DNA of 64,000 nucleotides from Methylobacterium sp. R2-1 (GTDB lineage: Bacteria; Pseudomonadota; Alphaproteobacteria; Rhizobiales; Beijerinckiaceae). This document shows positions 43,976 through 52,559 of this stretch, in pieces; within the stretch, counting starts at the first letter, position 1; the number at the start of each line of letters is the position of its first letter. A program made the position numbers and the translations under genes. The notes below the pieces were generated by a model that was given only the letters and a program-made list of their open reading frames with translations, did not search any database and was not told where the DNA came from. The stretch lies in assembly GCF_014191355.1 (NCBI RefSeq), contig NZ_JACHWM010000017.1:1-64000 (forward strand), written 5' to 3'.

Positions 43976-44857
43976 ATGCGCGCCCTTCCCATCCTCGCCG
44001 CTCTGGCCGCGGGACTACTTCCCGTCTTCAGCTCACAATCTGCCTCGGCGGTCGAACGGCAGCCCTTCGAAGTCGTGAAGGGCTGGGAAATCGAGCGGAC
44101 GGTCGGCGATACCAGCGCCAATCCTTGCATCATGACCCATGCCTACGAAGACAAGGATGACAACAACGCCGCCAATGCGGTGGTCTTCGCTCTCCGGGAC
44201 TCCTCGGCCGCGCTCGTGCTGGTCTATCAGGGCTGGGAATTCGACAAGGAGGAGCCGATCAAGGTTCCCCTCTTCCTCGACAAGAAGCAGATCAAGCTGA
44301 AGACGACCTGGATCGGAGACGGGAAGACCCTGCGCACCCAGTTGCCGGACAGCGTTGTTCCCGACCTGCTCGCGGCCAAGACGGTGATCCTGCGCTTCGA
44401 GGACAGCGACGCGGATTTCCGCATCCCGGATTTCGCGGCGGGCTACGAGTCGCTGCGGCGCTGCGACGCCGCGCCGGCCAAATCCGCCGCCGCTGCTCCA
44501 CAAGCCGCACCGGCCGAGCCCCCCACGCCGTCGCAGCAGCGGATTGCGGCCTACGTGATCGGGCTGTCCGTGCAGCGCGTGCTGAAGGAATGCGACGTGC
44601 CCTCCACCGGCAAGCAGCGTGCCGGAGTGGAAGCGAGGATGGCGGCGCTCCAGCCGGAGATGGCGCCGCTCGAAGCAAAGGTGCGCAGTGAATTGAAGCG
44701 CAATGGTGAGTCCTGCCCGACGGTGGACAATCAGGGAAATTTCCAGGAGATCATGCGGAAGTTCATTGAGATGAGCCCCGAAGATTTGGTCGCCGCCCTG
44801 GAAAAACAGCCCGCGGCCGAGAAGAACCCGGAAGCTCCATCCGGCCCGAAGCTCTGA
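43976..44857 (+). CDS. Secreted protein of a tandem paralogous pair (copy 1)
   Basis: The 293-residue product has a signal peptide (to about residue 24, SASA), then a beta-rich domain with WEIERTVGDTSANPCIMTH near 38. A conserved segment TWIGDGKTLRTQLPDSVVPD follows near 112, ending LRRC near 160. After a Pro/Ala linker comes a helical domain with cysteines in KECDVPSTG and ESCPTVDNQG. It resembles the next gene along its whole length. The family is not recognised; a periplasmic role is likely. Confidence 0.75.
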   Translation: MRALPILAALAAGLLPVFSSQSASAVERQPFEVVKGWEIERTVGDTSANPCIMTHAYEDKDDNNAANAVVFALRDSSAALVLVYQGWEFDKEEPIKVPLFLDKKQIKLKTTWIGDGKTLRTQLPDSVVPDLLAAKTVILRFEDSDADFRIPDFAAGYESLRRCDAAPAKSAAAAPQAAPAEPPTPSQQRIAAYVIGLSVQRVLKECDVPSTGKQRAGVEARMAALQPEMAPLEAKVRSELKRNGESCPTVDNQGNFQEIMRKFIEMSPEDLVAALEKQPAAEKNPEAPSGPKL

Positions 44858-45076
44858 GGCTCACACGCGCGGATACGCTACAGGGTTCGGCACCAGAGAG
44901 AGCCGAACGATGGGGCGGGACGAAATCCCTCCTTTTCACTCATCCGCAAAACCCTGTGAGGGATGCATTCTTCGTGGCTGGTTGCGCCGGCCCGCTGCGG
45001 CTAGGCTTTCCGGACCGGCTGGTTGTTCCGCATTCCGCGGGGAGCCGGGGGCCGGCTGTCCTCGCGGAGATGTCGC

Positions 45077-45922
45077 GTGCGCCTCTCACCCGTCACGGCA
45101 GCGATGCTGGCGACGCTCCTCGGCGGCCCGCTCGCTGCCGCGGACCGCGCGGCGGTCGAGACCGTGGGCGGCTGGACGGTCGAGCGCCGTGTCGGCCAGC
45201 CCGACGCACAGGCCTGCCGGATGACCCGCACCGAGAAGAACACACGGGGCGAGATCATCGGCCTCGTGATTGTCTCGCTCGACCGTGGCGGGCTCACCCT
45301 GGCAGTCGCCGATAGGAACTGGGATTTTCCGGCTGGCGAGCGGTTCGCCGTGCCGATGCTCCTCGACGGAAAGCCTGCCGGGACGACGCTGATCTGGACT
45401 GGCGACGGACAGATCCTGCGCACGGCGCTGCCGGAGACGATCGTACCGGACCTGCTGGGCGCGCGAGTGCTGGCCCTTCGTTTCGCCGACGGCGACATGG
45501 CGGTCGCCGCGCCCGATCTCGCAGCGGCCTTCGCCGCTCTGCGTCTGTGCGCGAGCGGACCGCCGAGCAAGCCCAGCGTGACGGTAGAACCCCCGCTGCC
45601 TTCCCGGGCGCGGATGGCCACTTACACGGTAGGACTCGCCCTTCAGGGCGTATTGCGGACTTGCGGCGTGGTTGCGACCGAAGCGCAGCGTGAAGCGGTC
45701 GAGGCGAAGTTGGCCGTACTCCGGCCCGAGATGGCTCCTTACGAGGCAGCGATCCGCATGCAGGTGACGAAGTCTCGCGGCTTTGCCTGTCCCACCACCG
45801 ACAAGGAAGCGGAGTTTCAGGAGGCATTGCGCCGGTTCATCACCCTGAGCCCGGACGAGTTCGCAGCGGTGATCGATCGACAGGCGGAGGCCGCACCGAG
45901 CACACCGATGACGAAACCATAG
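45077..45922 (+). CDS. Secreted protein of a tandem paralogous pair (copy 2)
   Basis: The 281-residue product starts at GTG 45077 (GGAGA 6 bp upstream), with a signal peptide ending near AAA at residue 22. It aligns with the upstream gene throughout: WTVERRVGQPDAQACRMTR, LIWTGDGQILRTALPETIVP and LRLC correspond to the same blocks in copy 1, as do the cysteines in the C-terminal helical domain. The leader regions are also alike (CCCGCTGCGGCTA and CATTCCGC), so the duplication included the promoter region. Function is unknown. Confidence 0.75.
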   Translation: MRLSPVTAAMLATLLGGPLAAADRAAVETVGGWTVERRVGQPDAQACRMTRTEKNTRGEIIGLVIVSLDRGGLTLAVADRNWDFPAGERFAVPMLLDGKPAGTTLIWTGDGQILRTALPETIVPDLLGARVLALRFADGDMAVAAPDLAAAFAALRLCASGPPSKPSVTVEPPLPSRARMATYTVGLALQGVLRTCGVVATEAQREAVEAKLAVLRPEMAPYEAAIRMQVTKSRGFACPTTDKEAEFQEALRRFITLSPDEFAAVIDRQAEAAPSTPMTKP

Positions 45923-46387
45923 CTTACCGTGCGCACGGGTTCGAATTGTGCGACACTATTTGATTCATGTCATTGAGGGTAGGCAACCGGTCGTGAAAGG
46001 TACTTTGGCGTCAGGCAGGAACTCCGCCACGTACCGGAGCGGCGGTTATTGACCTTCGCCGGACGCGTTCCTCCCAAGACTTGGTCTCCGCAGCCGCCGC
46101 AGGGATGCGGAGATTTTTTTAGATGCGGGAGAAATTTTCTACAACTAGATTAATAATCATTACGTTTCAGAGATCCGCGCTCATCTCCGCTTGCCGCACC
46201 GCTCTTGCCGCACCGCTAAGGCCGACGATGCGCCACTCTCTCTCACCGGTCCCGGCACGCGGTCGCGCGGTGGCCGCCACGCTCCGCGTGCTGATCTTCC
46301 TGGAATGTCTGGTCCTACCGGTCAGTGTGATCTGGCTCCGAAGCCGATCCTGCGAGGCCCCGTGGAAAGGACCTCGCGACCATATCG
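45923..46387. other. Intergenic region with terminator and AT-rich stretch
   Basis: This 465-bp gap lies between the second paralogue and the guaB stop. It holds the terminator at 46085-46120, then an AT-rich stretch (46105-46165) unlike its surroundings, and a weak 64-codon frame from 46228. No other supported element was seen. Confidence 0.5.
46085..46120 (+). terminator. Intrinsic terminator after the paralogue pair
   Basis: TCTCCGCA (46085-46092) pairs with TGCGGAGA (46106-46113) around a 13-nt loop, followed by seven T (46114-46120). Confidence 0.8.
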
Positions 46388-46422
46388 TCACCGACTCGGA
46401 TAGTTCGGGCTCTCACGGGTGA
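46228..46422 (+). CDS. Doubtful small membrane protein, 64 aa
   Basis: This frame has one hydrophobic helix (VAATLRVLIFLECLVLPVSV) and a cysteine, but its last 35 bp overlap the guaB 3' end on the opposite strand, and only a weak AAGG precedes the ATG. It may be chance; listed because the region otherwise has no gene. Confidence 0.25.
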   Translation: MRHSLSPVPARGRAVAATLRVLIFLECLVLPVSVIWLRSRSCEAPWKGPRDHIVTDSDSSGSHG

Positions 46423-47878
46423 TCGTCACGTCGTGGACGTGGCTCTCGCGCAGGCCCGCATTGGTGATGCGTACGAACTGCGCCCGCTCTTGGAAGTCTG
46501 GCACGGTGGCCGCGCCGACATAGCCCATCGCCGCCCGCAGGCCACCGGCGAGCTGGTGCAGCACCGCCGCGACCGGACCCTTGTAGGGCACCTGCCCCTC
46601 GATGCCCTCCGGCACGAGCTTATGGGTGTCGCTGACCTCGGCCTGGAAGTAGCGATCGGCCGAGCCGCGGGCCATGGCGCCCACCGAACCCATGCCGCGG
46701 TAGCTCTTGTAGGAGCGGCCCTGGTAGAGGAACACCTCACCCGGTGCCTCGTCGGTGCCCGCCAGCAGCGAGCCCAGCATGGCGACGGAGGCACCCGCCG
46801 CGATCGCCTTGGCGAGGTCGCCCGAGAACTTGATGCCGCCGTCGGCGATCACCGGCACATCGGCCCCCTGCGCGGCCTCGACTGCCTCCATCAGCGCCGT
46901 GAGCTGCGGCACACCGACGCCCGCGACGATGCGGGTGGTGCAGATCGAGCCCGGGCCGATGCCGACCTTGATCGCGTCGGCACCGGCATCGATCAGGGCG
47001 CGGGCGCCCTCGGCGGTGGCGACGTTGCCGGCGATGATCTGCACGGCGTTGGAGAGCTGCTTCACCCGCGCCACGCTGTCGAGCACCTTGCGGGAATGGC
47101 CGTGGGCGGTATCGACCACGATCACGTCGCAACCGACATCGATCAGGCGCTCGGCCCGCTCGAAACCGGAATCACCCGTCGTCGTGGCGGCGGCGACCCG
47201 CAGCCGGCCCTGCTCGTCCTTGACGGCGTTGGGATAGGTGACCTGCTTCTCGATATCCTTGACGGTGATGAGGCCGATGCAGCGGTAGTGGTCGTCGACG
47301 ACGAGCAGCTTCTCGATGCGGAACTGGTGCAGCAGCCGCTTGGCCTCGTCCTGCGTCACGCCCTCGCGCACGGTGATGAGCCGGTCGCGGGTCATCAGTT
47401 CGGCCACCGGCTGGCCGATATTGGTGGCGAAGCGCACGTCGCGGTTCGTCAGAATGCCGACGAGCTTGCCGCGGGAGCCGTTGGGGCCGCGTTCGACCAC
47501 GGGGATGCCGGAGATGCGGTTCTTCTTCATCACCTCGAAGGCGTCGGCGAGCGTCTCGTCGGGGTGAATGGTGATCGGGTTGAGCACCATGCCCGATTCG
47601 TACTTCTTGACGAGGCGGACCTGCTCGGCCTGCTCGGCCGGCTCGAGGTTGCGGTGGATCACGCCCAGCCCGCCGTTCTGCGCCATGGCGATCGCCATCG
47701 GCGCCTCGGTGACGGTGTCCATCGCCGACGCGATGATCGGCAGGTTGAGCCGGATTGTGCGGGTGAGACGGGTCGCGACATCGACCTCGGTGGGCATCAC
47801 CGAGGACGCGGCGGGGCGCAGCAGCACGTCGTCGAAGGTAAGGCCCTCGATGATCGTGTCAGCGCTGATACGGGCCAT
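46388..47878 (-). CDS. guaB: IMP dehydrogenase
   Basis: This enzyme oxidises IMP to XMP, the committed step of guanine nucleotide synthesis. The 496-residue product has the catalytic barrel split by two CBS domains (about residues 95-210). The active-site loop GIGPGSICTTRIVAGVG carries the nucleophilic cysteine near residue 306, with GGIKFSGDLAKAIAAG near 365 and the flap GMGSVGAM near 410. Start ATG 47878 begins MARISADTIIEGLTFDDVLL; GGAG lies 9 bp upstream. It is divergent from ftsW. Confidence 0.97.
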   Translation of the reverse strand: MARISADTIIEGLTFDDVLLRPAASSVMPTEVDVATRLTRTIRLNLPIIASAMDTVTEAPMAIAMAQNGGLGVIHRNLEPAEQAEQVRLVKKYESGMVLNPITIHPDETLADAFEVMKKNRISGIPVVERGPNGSRGKLVGILTNRDVRFATNIGQPVAELMTRDRLITVREGVTQDEAKRLLHQFRIEKLLVVDDHYRCIGLITVKDIEKQVTYPNAVKDEQGRLRVAAATTTGDSGFERAERLIDVGCDVIVVDTAHGHSRKVLDSVARVKQLSNAVQIIAGNVATAEGARALIDAGADAIKVGIGPGSICTTRIVAGVGVPQLTALMEAVEAAQGADVPVIADGGIKFSGDLAKAIAAGASVAMLGSLLAGTDEAPGEVFLYQGRSYKSYRGMGSVGAMARGSADRYFQAEVSDTHKLVPEGIEGQVPYKGPVAAVLHQLAGGLRAAMGYVGAATVPDFQERAQFVRITNAGLRESHVHDVTITRESPNYPSR

Positions 47879-48142
47879 GGAAACCAACTCCGGAGACGGG
47901 TGTTGCGCCGGGCCGGGAGCGTCCGGCCAGCGGGATCGGGTTGGCAGGGGCCAGTATCACGGGCATGCGATGCACGCAAAGCCGCCGCACCCCTTTGCGG
48001 TGCATGGCTGAGTGGCGATCGAAGCCCTTCGGCTCAGTTCTGACTCCGCGCGGCAACCCACCATTAACCCTTACGTTCCACGATCACGGCGGACCGCCCG
48101 CGTCCTGTTGCGGGACCGGCCGGCTGGAGACGAGCCCTCCCC

Positions 48143-49309
48143 ATGATGTCGCGCGCCGAACGCAGTCCCCTGGCGGATTGGTGGTGGACGGTCGATCGCG
48201 GCCTGCTCGCGGGCCTCGGTTGCCTGATGGTCGCCGGTCTCGTTTTCCTGATGGGCGGCGGGCCGCCGGTCGCCGAGCGCATCGGCCTGCCGACCTTCTA
48301 CTTCCTCAATCGGCAGGCGATGTATCTCGCCCCGACGATCCTGCTCATCATCGCGGTCTCGTTTCTTTCGGTGCGCCACATCCGGCGCTTCGCGCTGGCT
48401 ACGTGGCTGATCGGCGTGGTGCTCTGCATCCTGGCCGGCAAGTTCGGCCCCGAGATCAAGGGCGCGCATCGCTGGATCCAGTTCGGCTCCTTCGGTCTCC
48501 AACCCTCGGAGTTCGTGAAGCCCGCCTTCGTGGTCGTGACCGCCTGGGCGTTCTCGGAGGGCGCCAACCGCCGCGACATGCCCGGTGTCACTCTCGCGTT
48601 CCTGCTCCTGCCGCTGACCATCGTGCCGCTGATCCTCCAGCCCGATTTCGGCCAGACCATGCTGATCACGATGGTGTGGTGCACCCTGTTCTTCGTTGCC
48701 GGACTGCACTGGTTCTGGGTGGCGGGCTTAGGCTTCGCCGGCATGATCGGCGTGTTCACCGCCTACACCTTCCTCCACCACGTACGCGAGCGCATCAACC
48801 GCTTCATGGACCCGGAATCGGGCGACAGCTTCCAGGAGGTTTGGTCGCGCGAATCGTTCAATTCCGGCGGATGGTTCGGCACCGGCCCCGGCGAGGGCGT
48901 GGCCAAGCGCCACCTGCCCGACGCGCATACCGACTTCATCTTCTCGGTGACCGGCGAGGAATTCGGCGTGCTGGTCTGCCTGGGCCTCGTGGCACTCTTC
49001 GCCTACATCGTCATCCGCGGGCTCAAGCTCGCGCGCCGCACCGACGATACCTTCACGAGGCTTGCCATCACCGGTCTGACAACGCTCTTCGGCCTCCAGG
49101 CCTGCATCAACATGGCGGTGAATACGCAGCTCATGCCGGCCAAGGGCATGACCCTGCCGTTCGTCTCCTACGGCGGCTCCTCGCTGATCTCGCTGGCACT
49201 GGGCATGGGGTTCCTCGTGGCGCTCACCCGCAAGCGGCCGCGCACCACCACGGTCAACCAGCGCCCGCCCGGCACGATGCCCTCCGCCGTTCCGGGGCTG
49301 ATGCAGTGA
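48143..49309 (+). CDS. ftsW: Cell-division peptidoglycan polymerase FtsW (SEDS family)
   Basis: FtsW polymerises septal glycan from lipid II together with FtsI. The 388-residue product has about ten membrane helices and SEDS signatures: KGAHRWIQFGSFGLQPSEFV near residue 106, the catalytic-aspartate region ILQPDFGQTMLI near 170, and FVSYGGSSL near 340. Its stop overlaps the murG GTG by four bases, so the two are translationally coupled. It is the first gene of the rightward division cluster here. Confidence 0.96.
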   Translation: MMSRAERSPLADWWWTVDRGLLAGLGCLMVAGLVFLMGGGPPVAERIGLPTFYFLNRQAMYLAPTILLIIAVSFLSVRHIRRFALATWLIGVVLCILAGKFGPEIKGAHRWIQFGSFGLQPSEFVKPAFVVVTAWAFSEGANRRDMPGVTLAFLLLPLTIVPLILQPDFGQTMLITMVWCTLFFVAGLHWFWVAGLGFAGMIGVFTAYTFLHHVRERINRFMDPESGDSFQEVWSRESFNSGGWFGTGPGEGVAKRHLPDAHTDFIFSVTGEEFGVLVCLGLVALFAYIVIRGLKLARRTDDTFTRLAITGLTTLFGLQACINMAVNTQLMPAKGMTLPFVSYGGSSLISLALGMGFLVALTRKRPRTTTVNQRPPGTMPSAVPGLMQ

Positions 49310-50415
49310 CCGTTTTCACGCCCCTCGTCCTGGTCTGCGCGGGCGGAACCGGCGGCCACCTGTTCCCGGCCCAGAGCCTCGCCTACGCCCTGAAAGAGCG
49401 CGGCGTCCGCGTTGCGCTGGCCACCGATGCGCGCGTCGACTCGATCGCGGGCGATTTCCCGGCGGAGGAGATCGTCACCATCGCCTCAGCGACGCCCTCG
49501 GGCCGCTCGGCCCTGCACCGGGCCGGCGCCGTTCTGACGCTCGGCCGCGGGTTCGGGCAGGCGGCCCGCGCCGTGCGGCGCCTAAACCCGGCGGCCGTGG
49601 TCGGCTTCGGCGGCTACCCGACCGTGCCGCCGATTCTCGCCGCGCAGTTGCTGCGGGTGCCGACCATCCTGCACGAGCAGAATGCGGTGATGGGCCGGGC
49701 CAACGGCTTCCTCGCCAAGGGTGCTCGGGTCATCGCCACGGGCTTCAAGGATGTGCGCGGCGTCCCCGAGAAGGCGACGGCGCGCCGCGTTCATACCGGC
49801 AACCCGATTCGCCCTGCCGTGCTCGCAGTCGCAGAGCAGCCCTATCCGACCCTCGATGCGGGCTCGCCGCTGCGCCTCCTCGTCTTCGGCGGCAGCCAGG
49901 GCGCCCGCGTCATGAGCGAGGTCGTGCCGGCCGCGATCGAGCGGCTTCCGGAAGATCTGCGCGCCCGCCTGCACCTCGTGCAGCAGGCGCGGCCCGAGGA
50001 TCTGACGGCGACGCAGAACCGTTACCTCGCCATGGGGCTCGGCGGGATCGAGGCGGCGCCGTTCTTCAAGGACCTGCCCGGCCGCATGGCCGCCGCCCAT
50101 CTCGTGGTGGCGCGCTCCGGCGCCTCGACGGTCTCGGAACTCGCCGCCATCGGTCGGCCCGCCATCCTCGTGCCGCTGCCCGGGGCGCTCGATCAGGATC
50201 AGGCCGCCAACGCCGCAACGCTGGCGCAGATCGGTGCCGCGCTGTCGATTCCGCAGACCGCCTTCACCCCCGACCGGCTCGCCGCCGAGCTGGTCGATCT
50301 GTTCGAGGCGCCGCGGAAATTGACCCAGGCCGCCGCTGCCGCCAAAACCGCCCGCATCCTCGACGCGGCCGACCGCCTCGCCGCGCTCGTCGTCGAGACC
50401 GCGGCCGCTGCCTGA
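49306..50415 (+). CDS. murG: UDP-GlcNAc:lipid I N-acetylglucosaminyltransferase MurG
   Basis: MurG makes lipid II at the inner face of the membrane. The 369-residue product has the glycine-rich loop CAGGTGGHLFPA near residue 11, the HEQN motif LHEQNAVMGRAN near 123, GGSQGAR near 195 and the donor-binding segment VVARSGASTVSELAAIGRP near 265. It starts with GTG overlapping the ftsW stop. murC follows 46 bp downstream. Confidence 0.97.
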   Translation: MTVFTPLVLVCAGGTGGHLFPAQSLAYALKERGVRVALATDARVDSIAGDFPAEEIVTIASATPSGRSALHRAGAVLTLGRGFGQAARAVRRLNPAAVVGFGGYPTVPPILAAQLLRVPTILHEQNAVMGRANGFLAKGARVIATGFKDVRGVPEKATARRVHTGNPIRPAVLAVAEQPYPTLDAGSPLRLLVFGGSQGARVMSEVVPAAIERLPEDLRARLHLVQQARPEDLTATQNRYLAMGLGGIEAAPFFKDLPGRMAAAHLVVARSGASTVSELAAIGRPAILVPLPGALDQDQAANAATLAQIGAALSIPQTAFTPDRLAAELVDLFEAPRKLTQAAAAAKTARILDAADRLAALVVETAAAA

Positions 50416-50461
50416 TCTCGTCCCGGACGCTGCGCGCTCCGGGGCTCTAAAGGTTCGTGAC

Positions 50462-51868
50462 ATGAAGCTGCCCGAAAAGCTCGGCCCCATCCACTTCATC
50501 GGCATCGGCGGCATCGGCATGTCCGGCATCGCCGAGGTGATGGCCAATCTCGGCTACACCGTGCAGGGCTCGGACGCGAACGACAACGCCAATGTCCGGC
50601 GGCTTTCCGAGAACGGCATCCGCACCTTCGTCGGCCACCGGGCGGAGAACGTCGAGAACGCCGCCCTCGTCGTGGTCTCGACCGCGATCCGCCGCGACAA
50701 CCCGGAACTGGTCGAGGCCCGCGAGCGCCGCCTGCCGGTGGTGCGCCGCGCCGAGATGCTGGCCGAGCTGATGCGCTTCAAGTCCTGCGTCGCGGTGGCC
50801 GGCACCCATGGCAAGACCACGACGACCTCGCTCGTCGCGACGCTGCTCGATGCCGGCAACCTCGATCCGACCGTCATCAACGGCGGCATCATCAACGCCT
50901 ACGGCACCAATGCGCGCATGGGCGCGGGTGACTGGATGGTGGTCGAAGCCGACGAATCCGACGGCACCTTCCTCAAGCTGCCGGCGGATGTCGCCATCGT
51001 CACCAACATCGACCCCGAGCATCTCGACCATTTCGGCTCGTTCGATGCGATCAAGGACGCCTTCCGGCGTTTTATCGACAACATCCCGTTCTACGGCTTC
51101 GCGGTGATGTGCATCGACCACCCGATCGTGCAGGATCTGGTCGGCCATATCGAGGATCGGCGCATCATCACCTACGGCGAGAACCCGCAGGCCGACGTGC
51201 GCCTCCTCGACATCGACCTGAAAGGCGGCCAGAGCCGCTTCCGGGTGATGATCCGCGACCGCCGCCCCGGCTTCCGCCTGGAGATGCAGGATCTCGTCCT
51301 GCCGATGCCGGGCCGCCACAATGCGCTCAACGCGACCGCCGCGCTGGCGGTGGCCCACGAACTCGGCGTGTCCGAGGAGGCGATCCGCAAGGCGCTCTCG
51401 GGCTTCGGCGGCGTCAAGCGCCGCTTCACCCGCACAGGCGAGTGGAACGGCGCGACGATCTTCGACGATTACGGCCACCACCCGGTCGAGATCGCCGCTG
51501 TGCTACGCGCCGCCCGCTCCTCGACCGACGGCAACGTGATCGCGGTGGTGCAGCCGCACCGCTACACCCGGCTTCAATCGCTGTTCGAGGATTTCTGCAC
51601 CTGCTTCAACGACGCCGACACGGTGATCGTCGCCCCGGTCTACGCCGCGGGCGAGGCGCCGATCGAAGGCATCGACCGCGATTCGCTGATCGCTGGCCTG
51701 AAGGCTCGCGGCCACCGCGACGCGGTCGCCCTGGAGCGCCCGGAGGATCTCGCCCGCCTCGTCGCCGGCCGCGCCGGCCCGAACGACTACGTGGTGTGCC
51801 TCGGCGCCGGCACGATCACCCAGTGGGCCTACGCGCTGCCGGGAGAGTTGGCGGCGTTGCAGGGGTGA
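50462..51868 (+). CDS. murC: UDP-N-acetylmuramate--L-alanine ligase
   Basis: MurC adds the first amino acid of the stem peptide. The 468-residue product has an N-terminal UDP-binding domain (HFIGIGGIGMSGIAEVMANL), the ATP P-loop VAGTHGKTTTTSLVA near residue 112, the central NIDPEHLDHFGSFD near 180 and the C-terminal Mur ligase domain with DDYGHHPVEI near 338. Length is normal. Downstream, a leftward antitoxin/toxin remnant interrupts the cluster before murB. Confidence 0.97.
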   Translation: MKLPEKLGPIHFIGIGGIGMSGIAEVMANLGYTVQGSDANDNANVRRLSENGIRTFVGHRAENVENAALVVVSTAIRRDNPELVEARERRLPVVRRAEMLAELMRFKSCVAVAGTHGKTTTTSLVATLLDAGNLDPTVINGGIINAYGTNARMGAGDWMVVEADESDGTFLKLPADVAIVTNIDPEHLDHFGSFDAIKDAFRRFIDNIPFYGFAVMCIDHPIVQDLVGHIEDRRIITYGENPQADVRLLDIDLKGGQSRFRVMIRDRRPGFRLEMQDLVLPMPGRHNALNATAALAVAHELGVSEEAIRKALSGFGGVKRRFTRTGEWNGATIFDDYGHHPVEIAAVLRAARSSTDGNVIAVVQPHRYTRLQSLFEDFCTCFNDADTVIVAPVYAAGEAPIEGIDRDSLIAGLKARGHRDAVALERPEDLARLVAGRAGPNDYVVCLGAGTITQWAYALPGELAALQG

Positions 51869-51882
51869 GATGTGCGCTCGCT

Positions 51883-52266
51883 TCACGCGCTGGCCGGCTC
51901 GGGCGCTAGGTCCTCGACGTCGAGGGCGCGCGCGAGCCGCCGGTAGATGGCAGGCTCGGCCTTGACCTCTCCCTGCTCGATCGCAACCAGCAGACTCGGC
52001 TCGACCGCGCAAAGTTGCGCGAGTCCGTCGGCGGCGATGCCGCGCCGACCTCGCCAGAAGGCGAGGGGACTCGGCGCCCGGCACAAGCCGGCTAAGTCGT
52101 CCTCACTCAGAAGCTCCTCCTCGCCGGCCGCCAGCCGGCGCTCGGAAGCGTCGAGCGTGCGCGTGTCGAGCGTGTCCTCGGCCAATTCCCTCAGCCGCTC
52201 GAACTCGGCCTCGGGCAGGATCACGATGGCCTCGCCGGAGGGCGCGCGGGTCCGCACGATGGTCAT
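51883..52266 (-). CDS. HTH (Xre/HigA-like) antitoxin
   Basis: The 127-residue product has a helical N-terminal part (VILPEAEFERLRELAEDTLD) and a C-terminal Xre-type helix-turn-helix (WRGRRGIAADGLAQLCAVEP, then LLVAIEQGEVKAEPAIYRRL). This is the layout of antitoxins in toxin-first type II modules of the RelE/HigB kind. The neighbouring toxin gene, which precedes it in the transcription direction, is broken. It lies in the murC-murB gap, opposite to the cluster. It probably autoregulated the module through the HTH. Confidence 0.75.
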   Translation of the reverse strand: MTIVRTRAPSGEAIVILPEAEFERLRELAEDTLDTRTLDASERRLAAGEEELLSEDDLAGLCRAPSPLAFWRGRRGIAADGLAQLCAVEPSLLVAIEQGEVKAEPAIYRRLARALDVEDLAPEPASA

Positions 52267-52276
52267 GGTGCCTCTG

Positions 52277-52515
52277 CTACCCGTAGATCGAACCTCGGGG
52301 ACCGACCTTGTGGACAATGATCCGATCCGCTCCATTGGTGAAGAGCACTCGCCAGTCGCCGAACCGAAGGCGGCGCCGGTCGTCGCTGCCCTAGAGGGCA
52401 TTGACGTTGTTGGAGAGAGCGGACGGAGCTTGCCGCGGATCAAATCCTCGGTATTCCGCGGCATCCGACTCAAGGCGCGAGCGGCAGCACGGGTGAAAAC
52501 CAAGCTCCGTCCCAC
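52277..52515 (-). pseudogene. Broken RelE/HigB-type toxin gene
   Basis: One frame encodes the start of a RelE-like toxin (FTRAAARALSRMPRNTEDLI, residues 6-25 from GTG 52515). The rest is in another frame: LSNNVNAL, then a TAG stop, then GSDDRRRLRFGDWRVLFTNG and RIIVHKVGPRG. The order and content match the RelE core with its conserved Arg/Asp-Trp-Arg block, but a deletion/frameshift in the middle and an in-frame stop at 52387 or nearby disrupt it. The antitoxin gene starts 10 bp after its end. Confidence 0.75.
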
Positions 52516-52559
52516 CGCGGTCCTCCGCCAGAATCGACAGATGCGAGCGACAGGTTAGC

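Noticed and set aside
45940..45960. GGTTCGAATT resembling a tRNA T-arm
   Set aside because: No matching acceptor stem, D-arm or anticodon arm around it.
48055..48079. Possible leftward EcfG site upstream of guaB (GGAAC-N16-GGTT)
   Set aside because: It lies about 180 bp from the start of a housekeeping gene, and about four such relaxed matches are expected by chance in a window of this size.
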